Assembly: GCF_932526225.1 (NCBI RefSeq)
Contig: NC_064045.1
Coordinates: forward strand, 12,952,442-13,016,441
Direction: 5' to 3'
Length of the DNA stretch: 64,000 nt
DNA from: Nematostella vectensis
Lineage: Eukaryota; Cnidaria; Anthozoa; Actiniaria; Edwardsiidae
Of this stretch, positions 1 through 12,100 are shown in pieces (positions within the stretch are counted from its first letter, which is position 1; every line of letters starts with the position of its first letter). A program made the position numbers and the translations under genes. The notes beneath the pieces were generated by a model. The model did no database searches. It was not told where the DNA came from and worked only from the letters and a program-made list of their open reading frames with translations.

Positions 1-3000
1 AGCAGGACAACTGCTAATATTACAGTGCTAAAGGGTCAAAAGCCAGAGCAGAAAAGTGGTAAGAGATTGTCCTGATGTGGATACAGTGGAACTTCCATGT
101 AATTATATTTATTGTAGGGATGCAAGTTATATCATCATTATACCAAGAAAAATGTTAAACCAAGATTTTTGCCATATACTGTACTGTATTTACTCGAATA
201 GGCACCCTGGCACTTATTAAATTATTTGGCTCTCAGGCCGAGGGAGGAGCTTATTTAAAAAGGTCAAATTTCCCACCAAAGGCAAAATAATGTTTTTTAT
301 TAATTCAATATCAATTTAATATTACTACATCAGTTTCTTTTCTCTATATCATTATTACAACTTGAAGCAGCTTTCTTCAATGAAATTTCTTCCATTAAAT
401 ATTCATCTCTTTCTTGTCCAGAGTCTATGAGCTCCAGTGCTTTATTAGAACTACATGTGTGATAGTCATTTTACTCAGTTACTTAAAACCTGGGGAGGGG
501 GTGCGCTTATTCAGGGGAGGCACTTATTCTTGGAAGGTGCTTATTCGACTAAATACAGTATTTTACTTCTTGAAGAACTTAAAGTTGAGATATTTTGTTG
601 AGATATTTTTAGGTGTATTCTCCTGTTTTGTACATTTGAACCTCTACTAAGCAGCAATGTCTCTAACAGAGTTAGACTCTTTCTATTGACAATAACCACC
701 CTGTCTAGGTAAAGAGAAGGTAAAAATACATATCCTATCAGGCCGTATATGGGGAACCCCCCCATGAGTGCTGATGACTTATGTATTACTTTCAGATGGT
801 CTCCCATATTGGATCTACATTGTGATTGGAATAGCTGTTGTAGTGATCATATCTGTACTTGTTGGTATCCTCTACTCAAGGTTTCTAAAATGGTATGGTT
901 CTTCAGAGCTTCTTTTTGTTTCTTTTGATAAGCAAAAACACTGCAAAAATGCACTAACACGGCAGAACCCATAATACAGTAGGTGTAGGGGTCTGAATTT
1001 TGCTGGCCAACAAAAGAAAGCAGATATCTTTAACCCATTGCCTAGTTTATAGAGGATAAGGGCCCCAAGCCCCTCTCCCCTATATTTTTTTGTTCAAACT
1101 ATTCAAACACCTATTGCCATGTATCAAAACAAGACCCTCAAGAAACACTCAAGGCTATGGAACCAGGGAACTCAAGAAAACACTTTCTAACTATGTTTTT
1201 ACAGTATCCATATAAATATTTCTCTGTTAGATGCACCACAAAATATTCAAGAATTCTTTTTTATTTTTTTATTTTCCAGGAAAGACCATGGATCATATAT
1301 GGTTTGGGATGAGACTGACCTTGAGACAAGTCCAGCATTTACCAGGTATTACGATCTATTGCCACACAGACTGTGAGGACGAGAAGAAGAACTGTTTTAA
1401 CACAATCGCACTAATAGGTCAACTTGTATTGCCAAAAACGTTGTCTGATCACTTCATATATTTTACTTTCAAATCCAGCACTTCCGCCTTCCGATAGGCT
1501 ATAACTTATAGCCTACAAGTCGACCAACCAATCAGAATGCAGTATTAATGAGACCATTAGTGTGATGATTTGACTAATGTTCAATCTCCTTGATACATGC
1601 TCACATTAATTAACAAAACCTACTCTATTTTATTAGTGACTCACATATTAATATTTGTCACCAGGGAATCAGAGTTTCTTCTGGATAACCTGACAGGTGA
1701 GCTTTACCAATGTGTGAAGGCATAAGCACTATAATTCTTTGTCTTGTGTCTTTCTGTTTTTAGTCACTGTGATGATTGAGTGTAAGACCAATTCTACTTG
1801 TTTTTCAGCCGAACAAGAGCTGGCCAACTCTGAACTCCAACAGTATGAGATCCCGCTGGACTCGATCAGCCATACCCAAGTTTATGTTAGCAGTACCAAG
1901 AAGGTTGCACCCAAGAGACCAAGCCGGGATGAGAAAGGGACTCCAAAGACGACGAAGGAGCAAAAGAAGAAAGAGGGGCAATACAATTGCCCTTCACTGA
2001 CGAAGTTCACCAAGCGAGGAACTGTATATAATTCAGTGACGGATACTTGTATGACAAGTGTGATGAGCGAAGGTAAGAGTGAGGACTATAAGCTTATTGT
2101 TTTAATTTGCATAGCACGCAGTTGAACTAGCCTCAGCCTCTGGCTTCTATTGGCTGAGCTGCTTGTCGGTTAATGAACTCTCCTTTGATATGCTGCTCGT
2201 CCTGAACAACACAGAATACGTGACAACAGAGGGCTGTTACAAGAAGCCGGGGGATGAGGCTACAGCAGAACCTCGCTAACTTAAACTAAGTCCAGCTCCC
2301 TTTAGCTCAAACTTGCATTGGAAGTCATTTTTACTTGAATAACTCGAACGCGAGTTAGAGGTGTTTAACGGTATTACACACCCATATCCACCCACCCATA
2401 TAATTAACTCCAAGAAAGAAAGACTCGTTGTAATAGGTTGAATGGATGAGTAGGGTTGATCGTTAATGTATAATTTCTGGCTTGCTATAAAACTCTTTGG
2501 GCAGTTTTGGCAAAAAAACAATTATTATATTCCAATTCAATAAATGCTGGCATAACACTCAGTAAAGATCATGACCGTGTTAGGCGTTGCTAACATGCCA
2601 ATATTTTGGCTAGCGGAAAAGCTAATGTGTCATTTTTCACCAGTTCTATTGTTTTACGGAACATAAAATTGTTATATTCCAGAGAAAATTAATAGTGATG
2701 TAATGTTCATTGAAATCCATGGCCGATTTTGGTCATTGCAGGAGCATATGCGGTAGTATGTGTTGTATTGTTGAGTAACATTTCTTTATCTATTCCAGGG
2801 ACAATAAATGGCGATATTACTCTGAGTGGAAACACCCTTGCGGCCCTATCGAACCCGGCTTTGGACAACTATGGGTCCTTACGTAACGAGAGCTCTCCCT
2901 TCTCCGCCATGGGCACACTCTCGCCCAAGAGCACCCTCTCCCAGCGGCTATACGGCAGTCACATGACGAGAAGCACCTCCAATCTTCTAACACCAACGCC

Positions 3001-4783
3001 GACAACGCCTCTAAGTAGGAGGTTTTCAAAAAGCATGGACAAGTTGCGACTGTTCCACACCCTACCGGAGATGAAACCCAAAAAAGGGCGCAAAAGACCC
3101 CTCCCGGAGCTTCCCCTGAATCAGCCAAGCCTCGTGAAGTCGGCAAGCTTTGGCTGCAATGTTAATAAGATTGTCAACAATAATAATTACAATGCAACCT
3201 CACCCGTGCCGACGTGGCACCGAAAGATGTCGCTTGATGCCCAGCCCAAGAGTCCTCCACAAGAAAGTCTCGTCAAATCTCTGCTGTTGGCACACCGATT
3301 CTCGAAGTCTCTAGACACGCTCTTGCTCGTGCGCAACATCGAGAGAACTCCAATCGACATCGACATCTATCATTCGTATGAGAGCGTGAAGGGCAGGGAG
3401 GCGAAAGAGGTGGAATACGCATGCGTGGATGACAGTCAGCCCGCCTCGCCGTCCACGTCTGAGAGCAGTAGAGGGTCAGAGGTTCGTAATACCACGTCCG
3501 TTGATAATAGCGAGAACGTGTATGCAAGTGTGAGCGATTCTGGTGAGAACACTGACGACGAGGAGAATTCTCTCGGTGTGTCAGGGAATCCCCATAAAGA
3601 AAATGCTTTCACACTGTCAAAAGTACAGTACGGTAGCCCACCCCCACAAAGTAGTCCCCCACCTTGTTCCCCCACTTCAGAGAATTCCCCATCAGAAATT
3701 CCAATTGATCTGGGGGATTCCCCGATAGAGAGGACACTCACCATGTCTTCAACATCGAGCACCCCCGCGTCTCCGTACGCCTGCGTGAGGATCAGCCAAA
3801 TTCCTGGACTCACCACCCTTGAGCGACTTTACGACCAGGAAGAGCATGGTACGAGTACTGAGAACTCGGGCAACAGCGTAGAGCCCCCTGAGCACTCAGG
3901 ATCATCCCTGGGCATGGCGGGACCGGAACTGCAGCTAAACTCCGCCAGGTCTAGTACTCACACGTATCTTGAGCTTTTTCCTGATGAGGAAAACGCGGAT
4001 TGCGGCGTGGACCATACTGATAATTTGGGATCCTCTCTTGGGATGACAGAAGCTGGTGTGCGGCCGGATTCCGCTAGGTCTAGTATGCACACATATCTTG
4101 AACTTTTTCCTAGTGAGGAAGACTCGGGTAACTGCGAAGACTCCACTGAGAATTCGGAATCCACTCTGGGAAATGATTTGCTGCATAACTCCGCTAGGTC
4201 TAGTACGCACACATATCTTGAACTCTTTCCCGACGAGGAAGGGAACAGAGATAGCGTGATCTCTGAAACTAGCTCCGGGTACGCACGACCTGTAGATTTA
4301 CTGCCTGTCGTGAAGTGGGTTGAAGGAGACACTGTTCAAGAAATAGGTCCCGGATGTGATGCAGATTCCAGGAATAGGGATGTCCAGAAAATCGACCCCA
4401 TAAAAAGTGTTTTCAAAGTAACCAATGGGGATGCCCAAGAAACAGATTCCAGGAAAGGTACTTTCCAGGAATCCAGGAAGAGTCTGACAGACTTTCAGAT
4501 ACCAATCGATACGAGAAATCCTTTCCAGACTTTGGATAGGAAAGGGGGGTATGATAACCCCGGGCAGGCTAGTGACGACGACGAGAAAGAGACGACGAGG
4601 GGAAAAGCCCCCGAGCCGATTTACGAGAACACGAAGGACGGCCAATGCGGTAGTGCCGTTTACGAAAATTCCAATGTGGCTCTTGAGGCAGTGACGTCAG
4701 AAGGTGTCGGTTTGGCCCAGGTTAAGGTTAGGCGCGCGGGTGATGTAAGACGTGAGAGGGGTGAAGACGAGTCTGTCGTGTAG
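1..4783 (+). CDS. Single-pass membrane protein with long tyrosine-motif cytoplasmic tail (3' part of gene)
   Basis: I assembled six exons by matching phases: 1-58 (cut by the window edge), 796-892, 1280-1345, 1665-1696, 1809-2072 and 2799-4783 (stop TAG 4781-4783). The first exon holds a possible N-glycosylation site (NIT). Exon 2 encodes one hydrophobic segment (YWIYIVIGIAVVVIISVLVG) followed by a basic stop-transfer stretch, so the rest should be cytoplasmic. The last exon is about 660 codons, low in complexity, rich in Ser/Glu/Pro, with no enzyme domain I recognise. It carries many tyrosines in signalling contexts: YACV, YASV, YESV, YENT, YENS, YDNP, and three copies of SARSSxHTYLELFPxEE with tyrosine codons at 3965, 4094 and 4214. 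TYLEL resembles ITIM/ITSM-type motifs and YxN resembles GRB2 sites; both are inferences. Likely an adaptor-type receptor. The ectodomain lies upstream of the window, so the family is unknown. Confidence 0.72.
184..558. mobile_element. Small inverted-repeat element, mariner-like MITE, in intron 1 of the membrane-protein gene
   Basis: The ends are inverted repeats (CTGTATTTACTCGAATAGGC on the left, matching CTGTATTTAGTCGAATAAGC on the opposite strand at the right). Both sides are flanked by TA (182-183 and 559-560), the target duplication of Tc1/mariner elements. The interior repeats a short GGxGCTTATT motif near the right end. It has no coding capacity, so it would be non-autonomous. Confidence 0.6.
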
Positions 4784-5922
4784 AGCTGGGTTATCTCGGA
4801 GGGACGTAAGATAAGACTTTCTAGGCTGGGTGAACAAATACTTAAAAAAGGCGTTTGGTTTTCTGACAGACCCGGCATATCTTCTCACGTACAAAACAAA
4901 ATCATGCCCCCATGTCCCCTTCCATTTTCAATAACCAGCTTAGCTTAGATAAAGTGAATATTGAAGCATTGTTTTAATGTGGAAGTTACATGACAAATTA
5001 TTATAATTTTGTAGATACTCCTTGCAAACGCACGTGTTTGAAACGTGACTTTAGGCTTAATATCAGATGTCGTGCATCTTTGGGCCAATCCTATGATGTT
5101 GATCTACACAAAACATACACAAATTTCAAATAAGGGCTCCATATTTCGTGACCCGCATTGCAAAAAATATAAGCGAGAACTTTCCGGTCTCTGAAAGCAA
5201 TGTGAAAGCCCTGACACTACTTTTTTAAAAGCTCTTGTCAGCCACACCTTTGTTGATGTTTCATATTATTGAAATATGACATAACATGACATTACATTAA
5301 AAGGATAATAACCATCTAAAAACAAATTTTTACAATCATTTACAAAATTCAATCAGAAATATCACCAAAGCTTCCCCAAATCATCCGATGTTTTGTCACT
5401 TTCAGTATTTGAGAAATGGCGCGGCTGACAAAGCTTTTTTTAATAATACTAACTGTGTCCTGACATAGAGATTGGAAAATGATAAGTGCTGCATCTGTTA
5501 TGAGCCTTATATTGCTCATTATTTGACTCTTATCCCAGATGAAAAAAAGATATATTTTAATTAAGGTTACGGGTTTTGATCAGGGCAACGGGTTTTATTC
5601 ACGATGGCAAATTCTCGAAGTTCCATTTTTGGGATGATGTCCCGTCATCCCACGCAGGACGTGGGTTTCCATGGGAACAGCTGATGTTATTCTTCTCTGG
5701 TAGAAGCTGCATTGTTTCATCCCCGTGATGAGAGAAGAATTGTTTTTTTACTGCTGTCGATTGCAAAGCAGTCGACATTTGGGTCGGCACTATAATTTGT
5801 AAAAAGAACGCGCTATTTCAATATTTTAGTGGGTCATTTAGAAGACAATATTTAATTATATATTTAGAAAACATATTTGTACGTCTTTGTGCTACTATGG
5901 TTTTGTAACCTGATTGAATAAA
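4784..5922 (+). other. Probable 3' UTR of the membrane-protein gene with poly(A) signal
   Basis: The stretch after the stop codon is AT-rich with no supported ORF. The first canonical AATAAA I find on this strand is at 5917-5922, which would give a 3' UTR of about 1.1 kb. An earlier non-canonical signal cannot be excluded. Confidence 0.4.
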
Positions 5923-6994
5923 TGATTTAGCCAAAAGTCACGTCTTTCGATTTTTTGGCCTTTTACACATACCCAACAATCCCCCCCCCTCCACCGGAAC
6001 CAACATCCCTCACCCCCTCCCACACCCACTCCGCCTTATGGTTGCTTTTGCACGGAAAGTTATTTTATTTCGAAAATCTCGAAATCTGTCCAAATCATGC
6101 GGAATACCTAAAATACCCCTACATAGCATGTTTTGTATGTGAACATGAAAATTTTTGAATTTAATTTTAGTTAATTAAAACTAAGCTCCTCGGCGCATAT
6201 TGGGGACTCTATTATAGTCACTCTATTATGTTATACAATTACCTCAAGTACTCACCGAAATTTACATTTATTTGCCGTTAGCCGCCAAGTGTGATTATAG
6301 ATATTACTGCTCCCATGAAAATCTTTCCATAAAAAAGATAAAAAAAACAAAGGCAAGTCCGGGCGGGGAGCTACTCCGACCGCCGGGAGGCTGAGAGGGA
6401 GTGTAGCAGGCCCCTTGAATGGCCCCCGAATTTGTTTTGCTCGCATCGCCTGCATGCTCGCTAAAACTTGCATGCTTGCGAGTATCTTAGTGTCATCGGT
6501 GCGACCTTCGCTATACCAGTATACCAGATTCAAAATCATGTTTGTTTATTCAAACTTTCTTTTAGATACTACACTCGCTTTGAGCCTGGCCTACCTCGTT
6601 TAGATCTAAAGATGCCAGTATCTGAGACTCACAAAAGACAGCTGTAAACTCCCGTAGCCTGCGTACCATACGTTTCTGTATGATTTTAGGGGGGGGGGGG
6701 GGGAGAATAAGAAGAGAACGAGTTTTTTTATATTTTATATTTTTTTTATCGTCAAATGAGCATATAGAGTTGTCTAGGATCACGGTGATACTTGGCATTT
6801 TGGCCAAGTGCTGCCTTCATCAGCTTTGCGACGTCGGTGAATATGTCTCTGTGATTCCAGAAATTGTATATATAAATCGTAGAATCCAATATAAATCGTA
6901 TAGACCATCAACACGTATTTAGGCGGGCGGGGGTGGCCACCGGGTGGCCGTGTAACCAGGAGAACATGTTATGTTTTCGCGCCCTCGCATAATG
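5923..6994. other. Intergenic spacer
   Basis: I see no gene here. It contains a C-rich stretch near 5980-6020, an uninterrupted run of G at about 6690-6703, and short ORFs without codon structure or splice context. It lies between the membrane-protein 3' end and the PITP promoter. Confidence 0.5.
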
Positions 6995-7086
6995 TGACGT
7001 CATGGCGTCTCGGTCCATTGCCATTGCTCACTTGACGGTAGGTCTGTGTTGACGTCACGAGGCGCGGTCAGTCGCTCGTATATAAG
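6995..7086 (+). promoter_or_regulatory. Promoter of the PITPNC1-like gene: two CRE palindromes and a TATA box
   Basis: Two perfect TGACGTCA palindromes (6995-7002 and 7050-7057), the cAMP-response-element core bound by CREB/ATF bZIP factors, lie just upstream of GTATATAAG (about 7078-7086). The first ATG of the PITP reading frame is about 105 bases downstream of the TATA box. CREB control is inferred from the motif only. Confidence 0.6.
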
Positions 7087-7190
7087 CCTTCTAAAAGCCG
7101 CCGCGTAAAAGTAGACCAACACTCCAACAACTTTGAATATGTAGTGGATAGAGAAGAAATTCGCGCAATTTCCGGCCCCATACAACCAGC

Positions 7191-8932
7191 ATGATGTTAA
7201 AAGAGTACAGAATATGTATGCCTTTGAGTGTAGACGAGGTAGGTCTAAATGTCAAGGATTTGGGTCGCCGCCAACTCATCAAAGTTGTTTTTAGCAAGCC
7301 CGTCACTTGAAACGTTTACTACGATATTACGATAGCCTTTTGCTGAGTAATTCTGCCATAAAATTGTCAAAAAATTAACTGAAACTCAATCCCTGCTATA
7401 GCTAAAAGGTTGACATCTATAGTGTTTTCATCGCTGTCAATTTTCCTGTACGCTCGTTCTTTTTTGTGATGATGTCAGTGTATTGATAATGAAACCCCAC
7501 GAGCCATGCGATTTATCGGAGGAAATCATCAGACGCTATGGCAAATTTAACAAAAGCTAATGGATCAAAGTCGAACACAACTTCATGACTCATCATGATT
7601 AATTATCCTACTTTTTCTCTGGATTTGTACCACTGCATAGCACATTGTTTTGCAAAGACTGTTTACCCACAAATGAACAGCCCCCTCTTAGCAGTTTATG
7701 AGTAATTCGAGATATGATCAAAGATTGTATTCAAGCAAAATTGATACCATTACTTTTATCGTAAATGCCCATCTACTCCAAATGGCTTTAACTTGTGCCC
7801 TGTTCTAACTAAATGGATGCCTAATCGTTTCTTGATCTACGAGAAATTTTCAGAAGTTGAACCTTGTTATCAAATTTCAAAAATATATCAACATGGTTGC
7901 TTTTTGGTCAGATTCAAGAAATATACCATTAAAATTTTCAATATTTTACGCCCCTCAAAGACAACCACTGTTATTTATCCTTTGAGTTTGAATAATTGTA
8001 TTTGTCTTTGTAACCTTTTTTTTTCATCTCAAACGATGCGCTTGCTAACCTTGTGTAAATATTTTATTTACTTTTTATTTCATTTTTAAATCCGGGTTTA
8101 TTCAAGTTTTTCTCTGATGTGAGTTTTACTTTGTTTACAATTTTTAACGCAGTTAATTTTTTAAAATAAATAATTCATCATTTTAGAGAGTATTTCCATG
8201 CCATACCCCCATTCTGAGAATGGCCCAGTTTTCATATTGATAAAATAATAATATTGTACTTTTTTGTTCTTTTTTGTTTTAGGAGTGAACGAAAGTGCAC
8301 ACATTGTGTTTTTATGCATCTTCTTATGAATTTTTTATTTCCTGCTGGCCAAGAAATTATTTCTTATTCTTTGACCAACATCATTTTTGTTGATTGTCTT
8401 TTAATCCAATTATTCTTTTCCCATTAACCACATTTTTTTCCAATATGTTATATATTTTTTATTTCCAAACACAAGTGCAGGGATATGGATTTTATTTTAA
8501 TGCATATAATTTTTATCATTAAAAGTCTTAACTCCTTTTACTACTGTTACTTCTCCTACTTTTTATGTGAAAAATATACATTACTACTGTATTTTTCTAC
8601 CTTTTTCAGCATAAAGAAGCAAATTGTATTGAAGTGCATATTGTAAATTCTAGTTATTATGCATGTCTTGCATTAATTTTTAATCATCATCTTTCATGTA
8701 TTATCATTAAACAGCATTTATTACTCAAAGTGAACTAACTTTTATTTATATCAAAATTGCTACTCCTGTTTTAAATTAAACTGTTGATTGGGATGGTAAA
8801 TTTTCTTTATTTATTATGGTTACTTGTTGGATAATGACCCTGACCAATATTTTACAAATTATATGTAAAGGACAAGTAGGGAAGTGACTGTGCCCCCTCT
8901 CCCCCCCCCAAAAAAAAATAATATCATTAATA

Positions 8933-8998
<66 letters not shown>

Positions 8999-9150
8999 TT
9001 CAATATCTACATAATAATAATAACAATATAAGAATGATCCTAAAACTTTGAACTATTTACACATCTATAAGGTATATTAAAATAAATAAATAATTATTAT
9101 TTATTATTATTTATTATAATTATTATTATTATTTAATAATAAAAATAAGA

Positions 9151-9191
<41 letters not shown>

Positions 9192-12100
9192 TAATAATAA
9201 TAATAATAATAATGGTAATAATAATAATGGTAATGGTAATAATAATAATGGTAATAATAATAATAATAATAAAAATAATAATAGTAATGGTAATGATGAT
9301 TTTTAAATTTAGTTGGCATTGCTGACCCCTAGATCCACCGATAACAAAGCAAGGCGGGGCCTGTCACAAGGCAAGGCGGGGCCTGTCACAAGGCAAGGCG
9401 GGGCCTGTCACAAGGCAAGGCGGGGCCTGTCACAAGGCAAGGCGGGGCCTGTCACAAGGCAAGGCGGGGCCTGTCACAAGGGAGGAGGGGTGACCTTGAT
9501 TTTGCAAGGGTGCAAAACATTGACAGGTTTATTTTTGGTTTAGTACAGAGTTGGGCAATTGTACATGATCAACAGACATAGTCATGATCAAAGCGAGACA
9601 GGAGAAGGTGTTCATGTTGTCAAGAATGAGGCGTGTGAAGATAAGGAGCATGGAAATGGCCAGTTCACAGAGAAAAGGGTTTATCTGTCAAGGTATTTAT
9701 TTCTGATTATTTTTCCACAATGCTCCTAGTTTGTAGAAGAATCACCCTATATTGTCACTTTACTGTAGATTAAACATTATGTAGAAAGGAGAAAATCAAA
9801 TTCTGAGATAAAAACTCAAAGTAGCCACGTAAGTTTATCTGTCAAGGTATTTATTTCTGATTATTTTTCCACAATGCTCCTAGTTTGTAGAAGAATCACC
9901 CTATATTGTCACTTTACTGTAGATTAAACATTATGTAGAAAGGAGAAAATCAAATTCTGAGATAAAAACTCAAAGTAGCCACGTAAATTTAAAATTGTAT
10001 GTTATTTACCTAATTCAATTAAAAGAACCTTCCTCAAGTTGATAGAAACCCATGCTTTATCACACTTGGCAGCAACATAGAAAGGCTAAATTGCAGCTGA
10101 CAAAGGCTCTTTAATTCAAGCTTTGTTGAAAGGTGTGTTAATCAATGCTAGTTTGTTGATGAAGCGTTAACAGAGTTAACAGACCCCCGCTCAAAATCTA
10201 AACAAAACCTTTGAGTGAGATCTGGGTAGTGTCATGCCACCCAGTACGTTACATTCCAGTTTGTTGCTTTTGTTGATGCTTTTGTTTCTTCTTTGTTAGT
10301 CGACTTCCAAGCTGGGTCAGATCATACATACCAAAGATATTTTATATAGTAGAAAAAGCATGGAATTTTTATCCTTTCACAATAACAGGTATAGTTTTAA
10401 TGTTGTCAGTTATGGAGACAGGTTTGTTTGTGAGTGAAACCTGACTAACTTGTTACTCTTTATTTCATGTGCTGCCATAATACAAATCACATCACAGAAT
10501 ATTATGTAAGTACTAAATTCAAGATCCTCAGAAGTTTTAATAGTTTTATCTCAGCTGGCTGATTGTCTGCTTTAATATGAATACTGTATCTGTCTTTCAT
10601 TTTAGTGCTCTTTTTTACCAAGATTCTCAATCAAAATAGAAACCAGATATCTTAATGATAAAGGTTGTACAGAAAATGTGAGTACTGTGCATGAAAGTTT
10701 ACTTTATTTTGTTTTTACATGTTTGGGACAGCTTATCAGTATTTATAATGTTGATGTTACAAACCACCAAAGTTGGAGTCAGGCATGGGCCAGTTTTCTG
10801 AGCTTAACAACATTTTTGTGAAATCTCTTGAAAAGGAAAAAAGTACAAATATACACTTGTTTAACCATATGTTAGCAAAATTTAGGTAGAAGCTTAAAGC
10901 TGAAAACGGCCCAGGAACATCCCTTGGAATCAAATATGCTTGTCAGGGCCTTTTGTAATTATTTTCCCTATCAAACTGTAATTTGGTGCAAAAGCTTTCA
11001 TTTTTTGGAGCCTTAGAGGTTGTAGCTAATTATAAGCCTAAATACTTTGCACTTATTTGATTTTAATTACTTTATTATTTATTTAGTGTTTTAATCTCAG
11101 TCCAGAGGAACTGGAGAGTAGAGAAGTTATTCCTGTAGACATTGCATTTGATGAGCTGCCAGAAAAGTATTATGTAGCAGAAGAGGTATAATTTTTAACA
11201 TCTTCCTTACCATCATCACCAACTTCATCATTATCTTCACTATGATCCTCATTCCTTTTTTTCATGTACTGCAGGACTGCAGAACGTTCAAATCCGCAGT
11301 GACGGGGAGAGGCCCACTTGAGCCAGGATGGAGAGTAAGTTGCTAACAAGTCATATGTCTACTTTGTGATCTCAAATGACTCTTTCCCACAATGGCTGCC
11401 GCTGCCACAAGTGCACATGTGTTAAAATTAAGCTGATTGTGAAGTGAGCATTGGCACTATACATAGCATACTCAGATTAGTAATGCTGGACAAAGTTTTA
11501 TTATGTCAACTAAAATATTTGCTAAGAAAATGACAAGGCTTACATTAGGTATTTTTACGTAATGTATCATGATATAAATGACACATATAAGAAAATCTAG
11601 TCAGCCCTCATGGCCACCAGTCAACATTACTGTTGAATTATATAGTATACCTGCACTGATCTTTATAATACTGTCTGACAAGTCTGTACTGATTATCCTG
11701 AATTCTCTCTACAGGATACTAGTGACCCAATTATGTGCTCTTACAAGCTCGTCAATGTCTCATTTGATGTTTGGGGTCTAAGTCAACGAGTAGAAGCTTA
11801 CGTACATAAGGTAGAACTGTTGCAGATGTTGTGTGCATTATTCCTTTCACCTTTGCTACATAGTTTACTCTGATACATTTCAGGTGTTAAAAATATATAT
11901 CTATACTGTATTTAGCAAATGTTCTAAGTTTATGTTTGTTCGAAAAGGTTGTCCAGGATATTCTGTTGGTAGGCCACAGGCAGGCATTTGCATGGATAGA
12001 TTTGTGGTATGGTAAGTAAACAGCGAATAAGCTTTTATGTGGTGATACTTTTAAGTACTATTGAATTAATGGTTTCAACGTTTCTTACTGCTTTTTTTCT

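Noticed and set aside
3935-4645. Minus-strand frames opposite the tyrosine-rich tail
   Set aside because: Shadows of the large exon; the plus-strand frame has phase-consistent upstream exons and a membrane segment.
8776-9319. Poly-leucine and Tyr/His-rich open frames
   Set aside because: Translation of TAA microsatellites.
9313-9543. Plus-strand open frame over the 22-bp repeat
   Set aside because: The frame rotates through a period that is not a multiple of three and lies in PITP intron 1; its end overlaps the true acceptor region.
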